Source: Scytonema sp. UIC 10036
GTDB lineage: Bacteria > Cyanobacteriota > Cyanobacteriia > Cyanobacteriales > Nostocaceae
Reading direction: 5' to 3'
DNA length: 61,015 bases
NCBI RefSeq assembly: GCF_009725235.1
Contig: NZ_WJFC01000067.1
Coordinates: 1 to 61,015, forward strand
Below, piece after piece: positions 34,262 through 41,723 of this stretch (its first letter is position 1; every line of letters begins with the position of its first letter). The notes under the pieces are model-generated. The model was given only the letters and a program-made list of their open reading frames with translations, was not told the origin of the DNA and did no database searches. Position numbers and translations under genes: made by a program.

Positions 34262-36317
34262 AACCACAAAAACTTACTACTTTCGCAACGCCCCAGGAGA
34301 TTTTCTCTTTTCCGACTTAGACTTGCTGCAAAAGCAACCTCTGACTGAGATTATCCCCCATCTCCATAAAAATCGAACGGTTGTTTTGATTTTCAGTGAT
34401 GGAGGAGCGGCGCGTGGCGGTTTTAATCAAGGGCGAGTTGATTTTACCGCCCAATTTCTCAGTCAAATTAGACCTGTAGTCAAAAACATAGCATGGCTGA
34501 ATCCGCTACCAGCAAACCGATGGCGCGGTACCACTGCAGCTGAGGTCGCAAAACACGTCTCCATGTACCCTTTTAGTAAACCGGATTGGCGGAGAATGAT
34601 GAACGAACTGCGGGGACGCCAAATACCGCCAGCCGTGTTTGACTACTCAACAGATAATTCAGAGGTAGCTGTCGATTGGGAGTTTGTTGAAGAAGTGCAA
34701 GAGCGTCTCAATCGGCTACAACCCGTACACACGTTTTCAGATGACGATGAGTTTAGCCGCTATGAAAGTGCAGCCGATCGCATTGTTGATTTTGCTATGT
34801 ATGGTCGGGTATACCTGGAATTTGCTTGTCATGCTGCCTTCCCCCTCGCCCTGACTCCCAATTTATTGTACTATCTACGAGAAAACTTTCCCTTTTTCAA
34901 TCAGCAAGGCAAACGATTGGATTTAGATTGGCTTGTTGTTCCAGATCTCTTGCTGTCTAATCTTTGCCATCCTGCGGGGTATCAGCTATACGAAATGCCA
35001 AGTGCTGTGCGTCACCTGTTACTGAAACTGTTGCAATCTGACGAACGATTTGGCGATCGACAACTAGAAAAGCTGTCTGAGTGCTTGCTCTTTTACTTAC
35101 AGCAGAAATTCAGAAATACACACTTAGATATCAAAGATTTTGGCGAAAACCCAGAATGGATTGCCCTTGCTTACACTAAACCCACCGAAGTCGCTCGTCA
35201 ACTGGCTCTCATGCTACTTCAAACTTATTCAGGAGATAAAGCCGAAAAAATCAAAAGTGTATCCCTAATCGCAACATTTACAGAACCCCTCGCTGAAGCT
35301 AAATTTCAACCCCTTCTCACTTTTGCTCGTGGTTGGGGTCGTTTGGCTAGGGGGTATAACGAAGACGCGAAAGAAGTATTTGAGCAATTGCCTAAAAAAT
35401 CACCCCAACTGAATGTAGAAGGAGTTAAACTCTGGATTCCAGGTCGCAAACTCCCGCAATTTTCCTTTAGTGTTGTAACTGTCAACGCTACAGGAGAAAT
35501 CATCAAACGAGAAACTCACCAAGCTAAGTACTTTCGGGAAGACCTTGGCGATGGCGTGACTTTGGACATGGTCTATATTCCTGGTGGTAGCTTCCTCATG
35601 GGTTCGCCGGAAACTGAAGAGGGACGTTACAAAGATGAGAGTCCCCAACACGAAGTGACCGTTCAACCTTTTTTTATGGGTAAGTACCCTGTCACTCAAA
35701 AGCAGTGGCGAGTTGTTGCTGCTTTAGCGCCAGTCAACCGCGAACTCGATCCCAACCCATCCCATTTTAAAGGAGTCAATCGACCAGTAGAGTCAATATC
35801 ATGGTATGATGCAGTAGAGTTTTGTGATAAACTATCAACATACACTGGAAAAAACTACCGACTTCCAAGTGAAGCGGAGTGGGAGTATGCTTGCCGCGCA
35901 CGCACGACTACACCTTTCCACTTTGGCGAAACTATTACGTCAGAGTTGGCAAATTATGACAGCGACGAAACTTACGCTTCTGGTTCTCAAGGAAAGTCTC
36001 GTGGAAAGACAACAACGGTAGGTAGCTTTAAAATAGCTAATGCCTTTGGTCTATTTGATATGCATGGCAACATCTGGGAATGGTGTGCCGATAGTTTGCA
36101 TGAAAACTATGAAAACGCACCTTCTGACGGCAATGCTTGGTTAAACAAATATTTAAAAGATAATGATAGTCGGATGCTTCGCGGCGGTTCCTGGAGCGCC
36201 TATCGGAGGCATTGCCGTTCGGCACGTCGCGACGACTTCCATCCGGACCTCAGGCTTAGCACTCTCGGGTTTCGGGTTGTGCTTTCCGGCGCGAGAATTG
36301 TACACTCTTCCCTCTAA
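34251..36317 (+). CDS. vWA-FGE protein, copy 3 (5'-truncated)
   Basis: 688 residues, aligned with residues from about 265 to the end of the 942-residue protein ([19 protein letters not shown] to the FGE fold). The SAV_2336-like region and the vWA metal motif D-x-S-x-S are gone. The ATG at 34251 lies inside the right inverted repeat of the MITE (M-Y-E-R-T). The FGE domain starts near residue 440 (M-V-Y-I-P-G-G-S-F-L-M-G-S), keeps G-N-I-W-E-W-C-A-D and ends in a variable region. Middle and C-terminal domains may still fold, but the protein has lost its partners (broken MoxR, frameshifted PNP). Confidence 0.75.
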   Translation: MYERTTKTYYFRNAPGDFLFSDLDLLQKQPLTEIIPHLHKNRTVVLIFSDGGAARGGFNQGRVDFTAQFLSQIRPVVKNIAWLNPLPANRWRGTTAAEVAKHVSMYPFSKPDWRRMMNELRGRQIPPAVFDYSTDNSEVAVDWEFVEEVQERLNRLQPVHTFSDDDEFSRYESAADRIVDFAMYGRVYLEFACHAAFPLALTPNLLYYLRENFPFFNQQGKRLDLDWLVVPDLLLSNLCHPAGYQLYEMPSAVRHLLLKLLQSDERFGDRQLEKLSECLLFYLQQKFRNTHLDIKDFGENPEWIALAYTKPTEVARQLALMLLQTYSGDKAEKIKSVSLIATFTEPLAEAKFQPLLTFARGWGRLARGYNEDAKEVFEQLPKKSPQLNVEGVKLWIPGRKLPQFSFSVVTVNATGEIIKRETHQAKYFREDLGDGVTLDMVYIPGGSFLMGSPETEEGRYKDESPQHEVTVQPFFMGKYPVTQKQWRVVAALAPVNRELDPNPSHFKGVNRPVESISWYDAVEFCDKLSTYTGKNYRLPSEAEWEYACRARTTTPFHFGETITSELANYDSDETYASGSQGKSRGKTTTVGSFKIANAFGLFDMHGNIWEWCADSLHENYENAPSDGNAWLNKYLKDNDSRMLRGGSWSAYRRHCRSARRDDFHPDLRLSTLGFRVVLSGARIVHSSL
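36180..36287 (+). other. DGR-like variable region 3
   Basis: 36 codons colinear with regions 1 and 2 (R-G-G-S-W-S-A-Y-R-R-H, C-R-S-A-R-R, then D-D-F-H-P-D-L-R-L-S-T-L-G-F-R-V-V-L-S). The surrounding FGE sequence is far better conserved between copies than this block, and most changes in the block are non-synonymous. Confidence 0.6.
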
Positions 36318-36341
36318 CCCTTTTCTTTTCTTCTATATTTT

Positions 36342-36368
36342 GCTGCCTCTGGCAACTCGTTTTTTTTT
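36342..36368 (+). terminator. Stem-loop with T-run after FGE copy 3
   Basis: GCTGCC-TCT-GGCAAC (one mismatch compared with 11567-11581), followed by nine T. Same position relative to the FGE stop as in copy 1. Confidence 0.5.
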
Positions 36369-36634
36369 GAGATTTGCACGACTCACTATATTATCTCTAT
36401 CCTTTTTAATCTTGTCAAGACCCGTTCTAATAAATGTAAATGGAGCGATCGCCGCCTTAAGTACAAAGAAGTTTGGGAAAAATATATGGTATACCACTAT
36501 ATATTAGCACGAATTCCAGAAAATTGGGCAACAAAGCAATTTGAGACTCAGTCTCATCTTGTTCAGACCTGAGTTTGAGAATTAGTAATCCACCACACGT
36601 GTTTATTGTATGCAGCAAAACACTTTATGTTTTC

Positions 36635-36673
36635 TTGCAGATACTCTTTATAGAATCTATAATTTCTATAGAA
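36635..36673 (+). promoter_or_regulatory. Promoter and putative operator of the antitoxin/PIN operon
   Basis: TTGCAG (36635-36640), a 17-base spacer and TATAAT (36658-36663) form a good sigma-70-type promoter, followed at once by the perfect palindrome TTCTATAGAA (36664-36673), a likely autoregulation site. The same arrangement is conserved, with changes, at 40459-40487 (TTGTCA/CATAAT) and around 11765-11800. The 369-base gap between the FGE stop and the antitoxin holds the terminator and this promoter; nothing else was seen. Confidence 0.65.
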
Positions 36674-36686
36674 CCTAAATGTTTTA

Positions 36687-37046
36687 ATGAAAATTAAAGT
36701 TCATATGGCTGGAAAAACGATTTCTGCCTACATTGATGCGAAGACGGCTAGTCGCGTTGATTATATCTCCAAGCTCGAGCAGCGCCCTACCTCCCAAGTG
36801 GCTGGTATGGCATTGAAGTTTTTTGTTGGGCTTCCTTCAGAAGCACGAGCTGCTTTGCTGCAAATTGAGGCGCTTGGTTCTCCTGAGGATATGGAGGAAG
36901 TTAACCGAGAAATTACGCGTACTCTATTGCACATTCAATATAAAGTTGTACACCGACAAGTTATAGACCACATGAAGGTTGAAAATCTAGAACAGCTAGA
37001 AACTGAAGAGGATATCTTGTCTGCAGCCGTCGATCTAACTTGCTAA
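36687..37046 (+). CDS. Putative antitoxin of a PIN toxin/antitoxin pair
   Basis: 119 residues, beginning M-K-I-K-V-H-M-A-G-K-T-I-S-A-Y-I-D-A-K-T-A-S-R-V-D-Y-I (in shorter form: a basic strand then helices), which is compatible with a ribbon-helix-helix DNA-binding start. The remainder is helical and acidic and would wrap the toxin. The stop lies ten bases before the PIN gene. No exact family name comes to mind. Two damaged relatives of its 5' end or promoter exist in the window (40609 and 11765). Confidence 0.7.
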   Translation: MKIKVHMAGKTISAYIDAKTASRVDYISKLEQRPTSQVAGMALKFFVGLPSEARAALLQIEALGSPEDMEEVNREITRTLLHIQYKVVHRQVIDHMKVENLEQLETEEDILSAAVDLTC

Positions 37047-37056
37047 GGTTGCTTTT

Positions 37057-37599
37057 ATGACTCCAGTGCTGCGGTTGTGTCTTGACCTTAATATTTGGTG
37101 TGCTGCTCTGCTTGCTGATAAGAAAGGTAGGCAGAATACAGCATCTCAATGTCTGGTTGAGATCGCCCGCCAAGGTAATTGTGTGCTTAGTCCGGTGCAA
37201 CTTGTGATATCTTGGGGTATGCTGAACCGTCTCCATTTAGTTTTAGAAAGAAGTTTTCATATTCCTCAATTAGTTGCTGATGGCTACATTGATACGATTA
37301 GAAAATATGCTGAGCTTGGTCCATCTGGTGTGGGACCTCATTTGACTTTGGGCGGAACTGGTCTAGTTACGCTACGCGATGGTGAAGACGCCCACGTTCT
37401 TGAAGCTGCGATCGCTGGTCGAGCAAAAGTTTTAGTTACAGGTAACTTTAAAGACTTTATATCAAACAACGATACTCAGATTGTTGAGATGGGTAGGCAC
37501 GCCATTCATACTACAGCAACCCATACTCTTCATATTGCACACCCAGAAAAGATGATGAATTGGCTGCGGATAAGAGAAATTCCCGATTTGCTTTTATAA
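37057..37599 (+). CDS. PIN-domain toxin (VapC-like)
   Basis: 180 residues. PIN hallmarks: an N-terminal strand with the first acid (C-L-D-L-N-I-W, D9), a later acidic helix start (G-E-D-A-H-V-L-E-A-A, about 109-118) and the strand L-V-T-G-N-F-K-D-F (about 126-134), which supplies the last acidic residue. PIN toxins are Mg-dependent endoribonucleases neutralised by the upstream antitoxin. The pair lies behind the third vWA-FGE gene, and a remnant of the same toxin lies behind the first, so the TA module belonged to the duplicated segment. Confidence 0.8.
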   Translation: MTPVLRLCLDLNIWCAALLADKKGRQNTASQCLVEIARQGNCVLSPVQLVISWGMLNRLHLVLERSFHIPQLVADGYIDTIRKYAELGPSGVGPHLTLGGTGLVTLRDGEDAHVLEAAIAGRAKVLVTGNFKDFISNNDTQIVEMGRHAIHTTATHTLHIAHPEKMMNWLRIREIPDLLL

Positions 37600-37624
37600 T
37601 TCAAAACTAATGGTATCAACCACG

Positions 37625-38072
37625 AGTTAGCAACTGCAACAGTTTCAGCAGAGTTGTCCATATTATCAAGCTCACGCTGAAAAACCTGCTCTTCTGACGC
37701 ATTCAACTCTAAGTAAGTATCCACAAATCCAGAAATTAACTTTGTTCGAGCCGGATCGAGCCGTAAAGTTGCCAGTAATCGCAAACACTCTGCTTTCACC
37801 TTCGCCCTATCTTCAGGTGCAATTCGCATTTTTGCCATTAACGCTGCGGCTACCGGATTTTTGTGTTGTAAGAAATCTCGCCAATTCAGCTGATTCAGTT
37901 GGATTGCTGTAAAGTTAAACTCCAGTACCTTTAAATTTGGAAACTCGACTTGATACTGTTTCCGTTCTTGCCGTTTTGGTTCATCAAAAGAAAATACAAC
38001 AACTGGATAAATAGGAAGCAAGTATTCTTGATGTCGCCAAGATTATCAGTCCAAGCGATCGCCACAGAATCA
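37625..38072 (-). pseudogene. osmC remnant with interior replaced by Rpn fragment
   Basis: The 30 bases at 37625-37654 are identical to the last codons and stop region of the intact osmC gene (40970-40999; S-A-E-T-V-A-V-A-N). At 38034-38072 the sequence resembles the osmC 5' end (41389-41430; V-A-I-A-W-T-G-N-L-G). The two ends are in the right order and orientation, but everything between is Rpn-derived. This is a mosaic left by recombination. Confidence 0.6.
37655..38021 (-). pseudogene. Rpn-type nuclease/transposase-like protein, internal fragment
   Basis: About 120 residues resemble the C-terminal half of the Rpn family (recombination-promoting nuclease) of cyanobacteria: F-P-N-L-K-V-L-E-F-N-F, L-N-Q-L-N-W-R-D-F-L, N-P-V-A-A-A-L-M-A-K-M, L-R-L-L-A-T-L-R-L-D-P-A and L-I-S-G-F-V-D-T-Y-L-E-L-N. 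The N-terminal nuclease core is missing, and the C-terminus runs into an osmC fragment (S-A-E-T-V-A-V-A-N) and then into the complement of the PIN gene. Confidence 0.75.
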
Positions 38073-38138
38073 CTGTAGACTTTTGTGAAGTCGCTGATTT
38101 ACAAGCTTGGTTAAATCAAACTCAAGCATAGAAAACTC

Positions 38139-38177
38139 CAGACACCCGATTTTTTCAGAAGTCGGGTGTCTGTTTGT
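38139..38177 (+). terminator. Rho-independent terminator
   Basis: CAGACACCCGA (38139-38149) pairs with TCGGGTGTCTG (38162-38172), followed by TTTG. It belongs to the DUF4351 remnant ending at 38131. Confidence 0.7.
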
Positions 38178-38330
38178 TCAATTCACTTTATCTGTAATAA
38201 ATCTCAGCAAAGAAAATTGACTTGTGCAAATAGTCACCGCTCTCGATAGTTCTCAATCGCCAATTTCTCTTGCTAGAAAATCTGATACAATGACCGCTTA
38301 ACAAATGCCCAAATTCACTCTTCAAATTTC

Positions 38331-39275
38331 ATGACCCGCTTTCTACATGACCAGTTTGCCAAAGATTACCTCAAAGAATTACTGAAAAACTATGGTTCGG
38401 TCAACACCTCAGAAAAAGTCTCAACAGAGATTAAAGAAATCGATGTCTTATTCATTCCCACTCAACCTCCTCAGGCTGAGATACAAGTCTTAGGTTTATT
38501 GAGCAGATTCGCCGAATTCCCGATGATATTGGAACCCTTCCGCAATCCTGCATCCGAAGATGAAATCTGCGACTGCTTGCTAAAATTATTAGAAGTCAGA
38601 GCATCCATGCGCCGAGAAGCGAAAGCCAAGAAAAGGAAATTGCCAAAACATCAAATCCCGAAACTGTGGATTCTCACTCCCACCGCATCTTCTGACAAAC
38701 TATCGAGTTTTAACATCAATCAAAAACCGGGATGGTTACCAAGAATTTACTTTTTAGGCGGTGCGTTGAGAGCCGCAATTGTCGTCATACACCAACTCCC
38801 AGCGACACCAGAGACATTATGGTTGAGACTTTTAGGTAGGGGACAAGTACAAGAGCAAGCAATTCTGGAGTTGGCTGGGTTACCCTCCGACCATCCCTAT
38901 CAGCAAGCAACGCTAGAATTAGTTTACGACCTGCGGGAAAATTTGAGAGTCAATCGCGATATCAATAAAGACGACCGGGAGTTAATTATGCGATTAGAGC
39001 CACTGTATCAGCGTCATCGAGAACAAGCCAAAGAAGAGGGACGAATTGAAGGACGACAAGAGGGACGAATTGAAGGACGACAAGAGGGACGAATTGAAGG
39101 CGAGCAACGTCTGGTGATGCGTCAGCTTAATCGACTTTTTGGTGAAATCGATGCATCATTAACTCAGCAAATTCGAGAATTATCCCCCGAACAACTCGAA
39201 GCTTTGGGAGAAGTTTTATTAGACTTTTGTGAAGTCGCTGATTTACAAGCTTGGTTAAATCAAACTCAAGCATAG
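38331..39275 (+). CDS. DUF4351 domain protein, copy 2
   Basis: 314 residues, clearly related to the protein at 29288 (same start M-T-R-F-x-H-D-x-F-A-K-D-Y and same DUF4351 end) and nearly identical to the following copy. Near residues 236-260 the octapeptide G-R-I-E-G-R-Q-E is repeated three times in a charged helix, one repeat more than in the next copy. The ATG is preceded by TACAAT about 40 bases upstream. N-terminal PD-(D/E)xK-like motifs (E-I-K-E-I-D-V-L-F) are intact. Confidence 0.85.
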   Translation: MTRFLHDQFAKDYLKELLKNYGSVNTSEKVSTEIKEIDVLFIPTQPPQAEIQVLGLLSRFAEFPMILEPFRNPASEDEICDCLLKLLEVRASMRREAKAKKRKLPKHQIPKLWILTPTASSDKLSSFNINQKPGWLPRIYFLGGALRAAIVVIHQLPATPETLWLRLLGRGQVQEQAILELAGLPSDHPYQQATLELVYDLRENLRVNRDINKDDRELIMRLEPLYQRHREQAKEEGRIEGRQEGRIEGRQEGRIEGEQRLVMRQLNRLFGEIDASLTQQIRELSPEQLEALGEVLLDFCEVADLQAWLNQTQA

Positions 39276-39282
39276 AAAACTC

Positions 39283-39321
39283 CAGACACCCGATTTTTTC
39301 AGAAGTCGGGTGTCTGTTTGT
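39283..39321 (+). terminator. Rho-independent terminator of DUF4351 copy 2
   Basis: Same 11-base-pair stem as at 38139-38172, shifted by the 1144-base duplication. Confidence 0.7.
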
Positions 39322-39474
39322 TCAATTCACTTTATCTGTAATAAATCTCAGCAAAGAAAATTGACTTGTGCAAATAGTCACCGCTCTCGATAGTTCTCAA
39401 TCGCCAATTTCTCTTGCTAGAAAATCTGATACAATGACCGCTTAACAAATGCCCAAATTCACTCTTCAAATTTC

Positions 39475-40395
39475 ATGACCCGCTTTCTACATGACCAGTT
39501 TGCCAAAGATTACCTCAAAGAATTACTGAAAAACTATGGTTCGGTCAACACCTCAGAAAAAGTCTCAACAGAGATTAAAGAAATCGATGTCTTATTCATT
39601 CCCACTCAACCTCCTCAGGCTGAGATACAAGTCTTAGGTTTATTGAGCAGATTCGCCGAATTCCCGATGATATTGGAACCCTTCCGCAATCCTGCATCCG
39701 AAGATGAAATCTGCGACTGCTTGCTAAAATTATTAGAAGTCAGAGCATCCATGCGCCGAGAAGCGAAAGCCAAGAAAAGGAAATTGCCAAAACATCAAAT
39801 CCCGAAACTGTGGATTCTCACTCCCACCGCATCTTCTGACAAACTATCGAGTTTTAACATCAATCAAAAACCGGGATGGTTACCAAGAATTTACTTTTTA
39901 GGCGGTGCGTTGAGAGCCGCAATTGTCGTCATACACCAACTCCCAGCGACACCAGAGACATTATGGTTGAGACTTTTAGGTAGGGGACAAGTACAAGAGC
40001 AAGCAATTCTGGAGTTGGCTGGGTTACCCTCCGACCATCCCTATCAGCAAGCAACGCTAGAATTAGTTTACGACCTGCGGGAAAATTTGAGAGTCAATCG
40101 CGATATCAATAAAGACGACCGGGAGTTAATTATGCGATTAGAGCCACTGTATCAGCGTCATCGAGAACAAGCCAAAGAAGAGGGACGAATTGAAGGACGA
40201 CAAGAGGGACGACTTGAAGGCGAGCAACGTCTGGTGATGCGTCAGCTTAATCGACTTTTTGGTGAAATCGATGCATCATTAACTCAGCAAATTCGAGAAT
40301 TATCCCCCGAACAACTCGAAGCTTTGGGAGAAGTTTTATTAGACTTTTGTGAAGTCGCTGATTTACAAACTTGGTTAAATCAAACTCAAGCATAG
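39475..40395 (+). CDS. DUF4351 domain protein, copy 3
   Basis: 306 residues, differing from copy 2 by the loss of one octapeptide repeat, one I-to-L change next to it and one A-to-T change near the C-terminus (L-Q-T-W-L). Upstream sequence, start and N-terminal domain are the same. The terminator hairpin after its stop is degenerate (ccgac/gtcgg near 40415), unlike those of the other copies. Confidence 0.85.
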   Translation: MTRFLHDQFAKDYLKELLKNYGSVNTSEKVSTEIKEIDVLFIPTQPPQAEIQVLGLLSRFAEFPMILEPFRNPASEDEICDCLLKLLEVRASMRREAKAKKRKLPKHQIPKLWILTPTASSDKLSSFNINQKPGWLPRIYFLGGALRAAIVVIHQLPATPETLWLRLLGRGQVQEQAILELAGLPSDHPYQQATLELVYDLRENLRVNRDINKDDRELIMRLEPLYQRHREQAKEEGRIEGRQEGRLEGEQRLVMRQLNRLFGEIDASLTQQIRELSPEQLEALGEVLLDFCEVADLQTWLNQTQA

Positions 40396-40511
40396 AACAC
40401 CTCAGCGGTCCGACAACTTCTGCGAAGTCGGGGATCTAACTAGCACAACGCTGTATGTTTTCTTGTCAATACACTTTATAGAATCCATAATTTCTCTATA
40501 ATCTAGAGATT

Positions 40512-40608
40512 TTACAGCAGTTTTCACCTAAATGAACCACACCGTTTGTAGGGGCGCAATGCCTTGCGCCCCTACGATTGTGGTCTATTTACCTGAAAAT
40601 GGCTGTAA
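40512..40608. mobile_element. 97-base palindromic MITE
   Basis: The ends TTACAGCAGTTTTCACC (from 40512) and GGCTGTAA (to 40608) are inverse of each other over about 22 positions with few mismatches. The centre is also palindromic (gtaggggcgcaa / ttgcgcccctac), so the whole element folds into one long hairpin. It is inserted between the promoter and the coding start of a broken antitoxin copy. The TA at both extreme ends fits a TA-target (IS630/Tc1-like) family. Confidence 0.8.
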
Positions 40609-40679
40609 GAAAAATCAAAGTTCATATGCTTGGAAAAACAATTTTTGCCTACACCGATGCGAAGACGGCTAGTCGCGAT
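40609..40679 (+). pseudogene. Antitoxin 5' remnant
   Basis: Encodes K-I-K-V-H-M-L-G-K-T-I-F-A-Y-T-D-A-K-T-A-S-R, matching residues 2-23 of the antitoxin at 36687, then runs into an interspersed accacagaggcgcagaggg repeat. Its promoter (40459-40487) is on the far side of the MITE. An ATG supplied by the MITE end (40600) is in frame. This is the third trace of the TA module. Confidence 0.8.
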
Positions 40680-40758
40680 AAAAAACCACAGAGGCGCAGA
40701 GGGCGCAGAGGAAGAGAAAGAGAGAATGAGTATTTCCATAACTTGTTTCTCCTGCGAC

Positions 40759-40815
40759 CCATACTATCAAGCTCACGCTGAAAAACCTTCTCTTCTGACG
40801 CATTCAACTCTATAG
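40759..40815 (-). pseudogene. Rpn fragment (second copy)
   Basis: Matches 37663-37714 of the first Rpn fragment (tatcaagctcacgctgaaaaacc...cttctgacgcattcaactct). Only about 17 codons remain. It lies between the antitoxin remnant and the intact osmC gene. The rest of 40816-40967 shows no gene. Confidence 0.65.
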
Positions 40816-40967
40816 ATAGTCATCCTAAATCATTTGTAAAATTCTCTCTTCTCTCTTTTCTCCCTTGCTCTTTGCGACGCCCGGAGCTTCAAGCTAGGAA
40901 ACCCGTCCAACGCACTGACTCCAAAATGCGGTTAATAATTTTAGTTCTTCAGTACTCGATATGAAGA

Positions 40968-41444
40968 CTAGTTAGCAACTGCAACAGTTTCAGCAGAGTG
41001 ACGAATTGGGAAATTGACAGAGTTAGCAATAAAACACATTTTGTGAGCTTCCTCATGCAAACGGGTTGCTCTTTCGATATCTGCACTATTAGCGATCGCC
41101 ACACGAGGTTTGAGTGTTACCTCAGTAAATCGTCCGCTTCCGTCACTTGTCTCTTCCATGACACCAACGGGATTATCGACGTAATCCGTCACGACAATTT
41201 TTGCACTTGCACACAGATGAAGATACCAGAGCATATGACAAGCAGAAATTGATCCTACCAGTAGTTCCTCAGGATTATACCGTGTTGGGTCACCACGAAA
41301 AGAGGGGTCGGACGAGCAATAAATAATGGGCTTGTCTTGACTTTGAATCTCGTGGTTCCGACTGTATGCTCGGTAATTTGCTGTTCCTTCCCCAAGATTA
41401 CCAGTCCAAGCGATCGCAACAGAGTAAGTGTGAGATTTTACCAT
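40968..41444 (-). CDS. OsmC-family peroxidase-like protein
   Basis: 158 residues. OsmC/Ohr proteins are small dimeric thiol peroxidases that reduce organic hydroperoxides. Two cysteines stand at the expected positions, C69 (S-I-S-A-C-H-M-L-W) and C137 (A-H-K-M-C-F-I-A-N-S-V-N-F-P-I). The block N-P-E-E-L-L-V-G-S-I is typical. The start is an ATG followed by V-K-S-H-T-Y. It is monocistronic. An osmC-derived mosaic at 37625-38072 shows that a second copy once existed. Confidence 0.88.
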   Translation of the reverse strand: MVKSHTYSVAIAWTGNLGEGTANYRAYSRNHEIQSQDKPIIYCSSDPSFRGDPTRYNPEELLVGSISACHMLWYLHLCASAKIVVTDYVDNPVGVMEETSDGSGRFTEVTLKPRVAIANSADIERATRLHEEAHKMCFIANSVNFPIRHSAETVAVAN

Positions 41445-41513
41445 AAAGATTAAGTGTAAACAGAATTCATTCTTCCTTGAGTCAGTACTTCTTTACATTA
41501 ACACGAGAGTTTT

Positions 41514-41723
41514 TTAGGCATGATTTTTTCTAGTCTCCAATTCTGCAATCTTTGCTCTTAGTATTTGTTCTGTTTTTTCGATACTTGCTAACTTATCCTG
41601 GAGTTCTTGCTTTTGCTTTAATACCTTAGCGAGATACTTCGCAAAGCAGCTACCATCAATAACAGATTGAAGTTGATGTTCATATTCTTCATCTGACATG
41701 GGTGTACCACACATTGCGGTCAC
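41514..41723 (-). CDS. Small coiled-coil protein
   Basis: 69 residues, mostly a heptad-patterned helix (Y-L-A-K-V-L-K-Q-K-Q-E-L-Q-D-K-L to I-L-R-A-K-I-A-E-L-E). Internal ATGs at residues 4 and 9 are also possible starts; the 41723 start abuts tandem ggtcact repeats (41719-41750). Nothing points to a function. It is divergent to the biosynthetic cluster that follows. Confidence 0.45.
   Translation of the reverse strand: MTAMCGTPMSDEEYEHQLQSVIDGSCFAKYLAKVLKQKQELQDKLASIEKTEQILRAKIAELETRKNHA

Larger units (their letters stand above)
38077..40364 (+). repeat. Tandem direct duplication, 1144-base unit
   Basis: The sequence from 38077 is repeated from 39221 (offset 1144) almost without change: DUF4351 3' end, terminator, 5' flank and gene. 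The first copy holds one extra 24-base unit (GRIEGRQE codons) near 39060 that the second lacks. The near identity indicates a recent event. The 38077-38131 piece is the 3' end of a former DUF4351 gene. Confidence 0.9.

Noticed and set aside
40578..40781. 67-residue frame starting in the MITE
   Set aside because: A composite of the MITE end, 22 antitoxin codons and an interspersed repeat; no evidence for a functional product.
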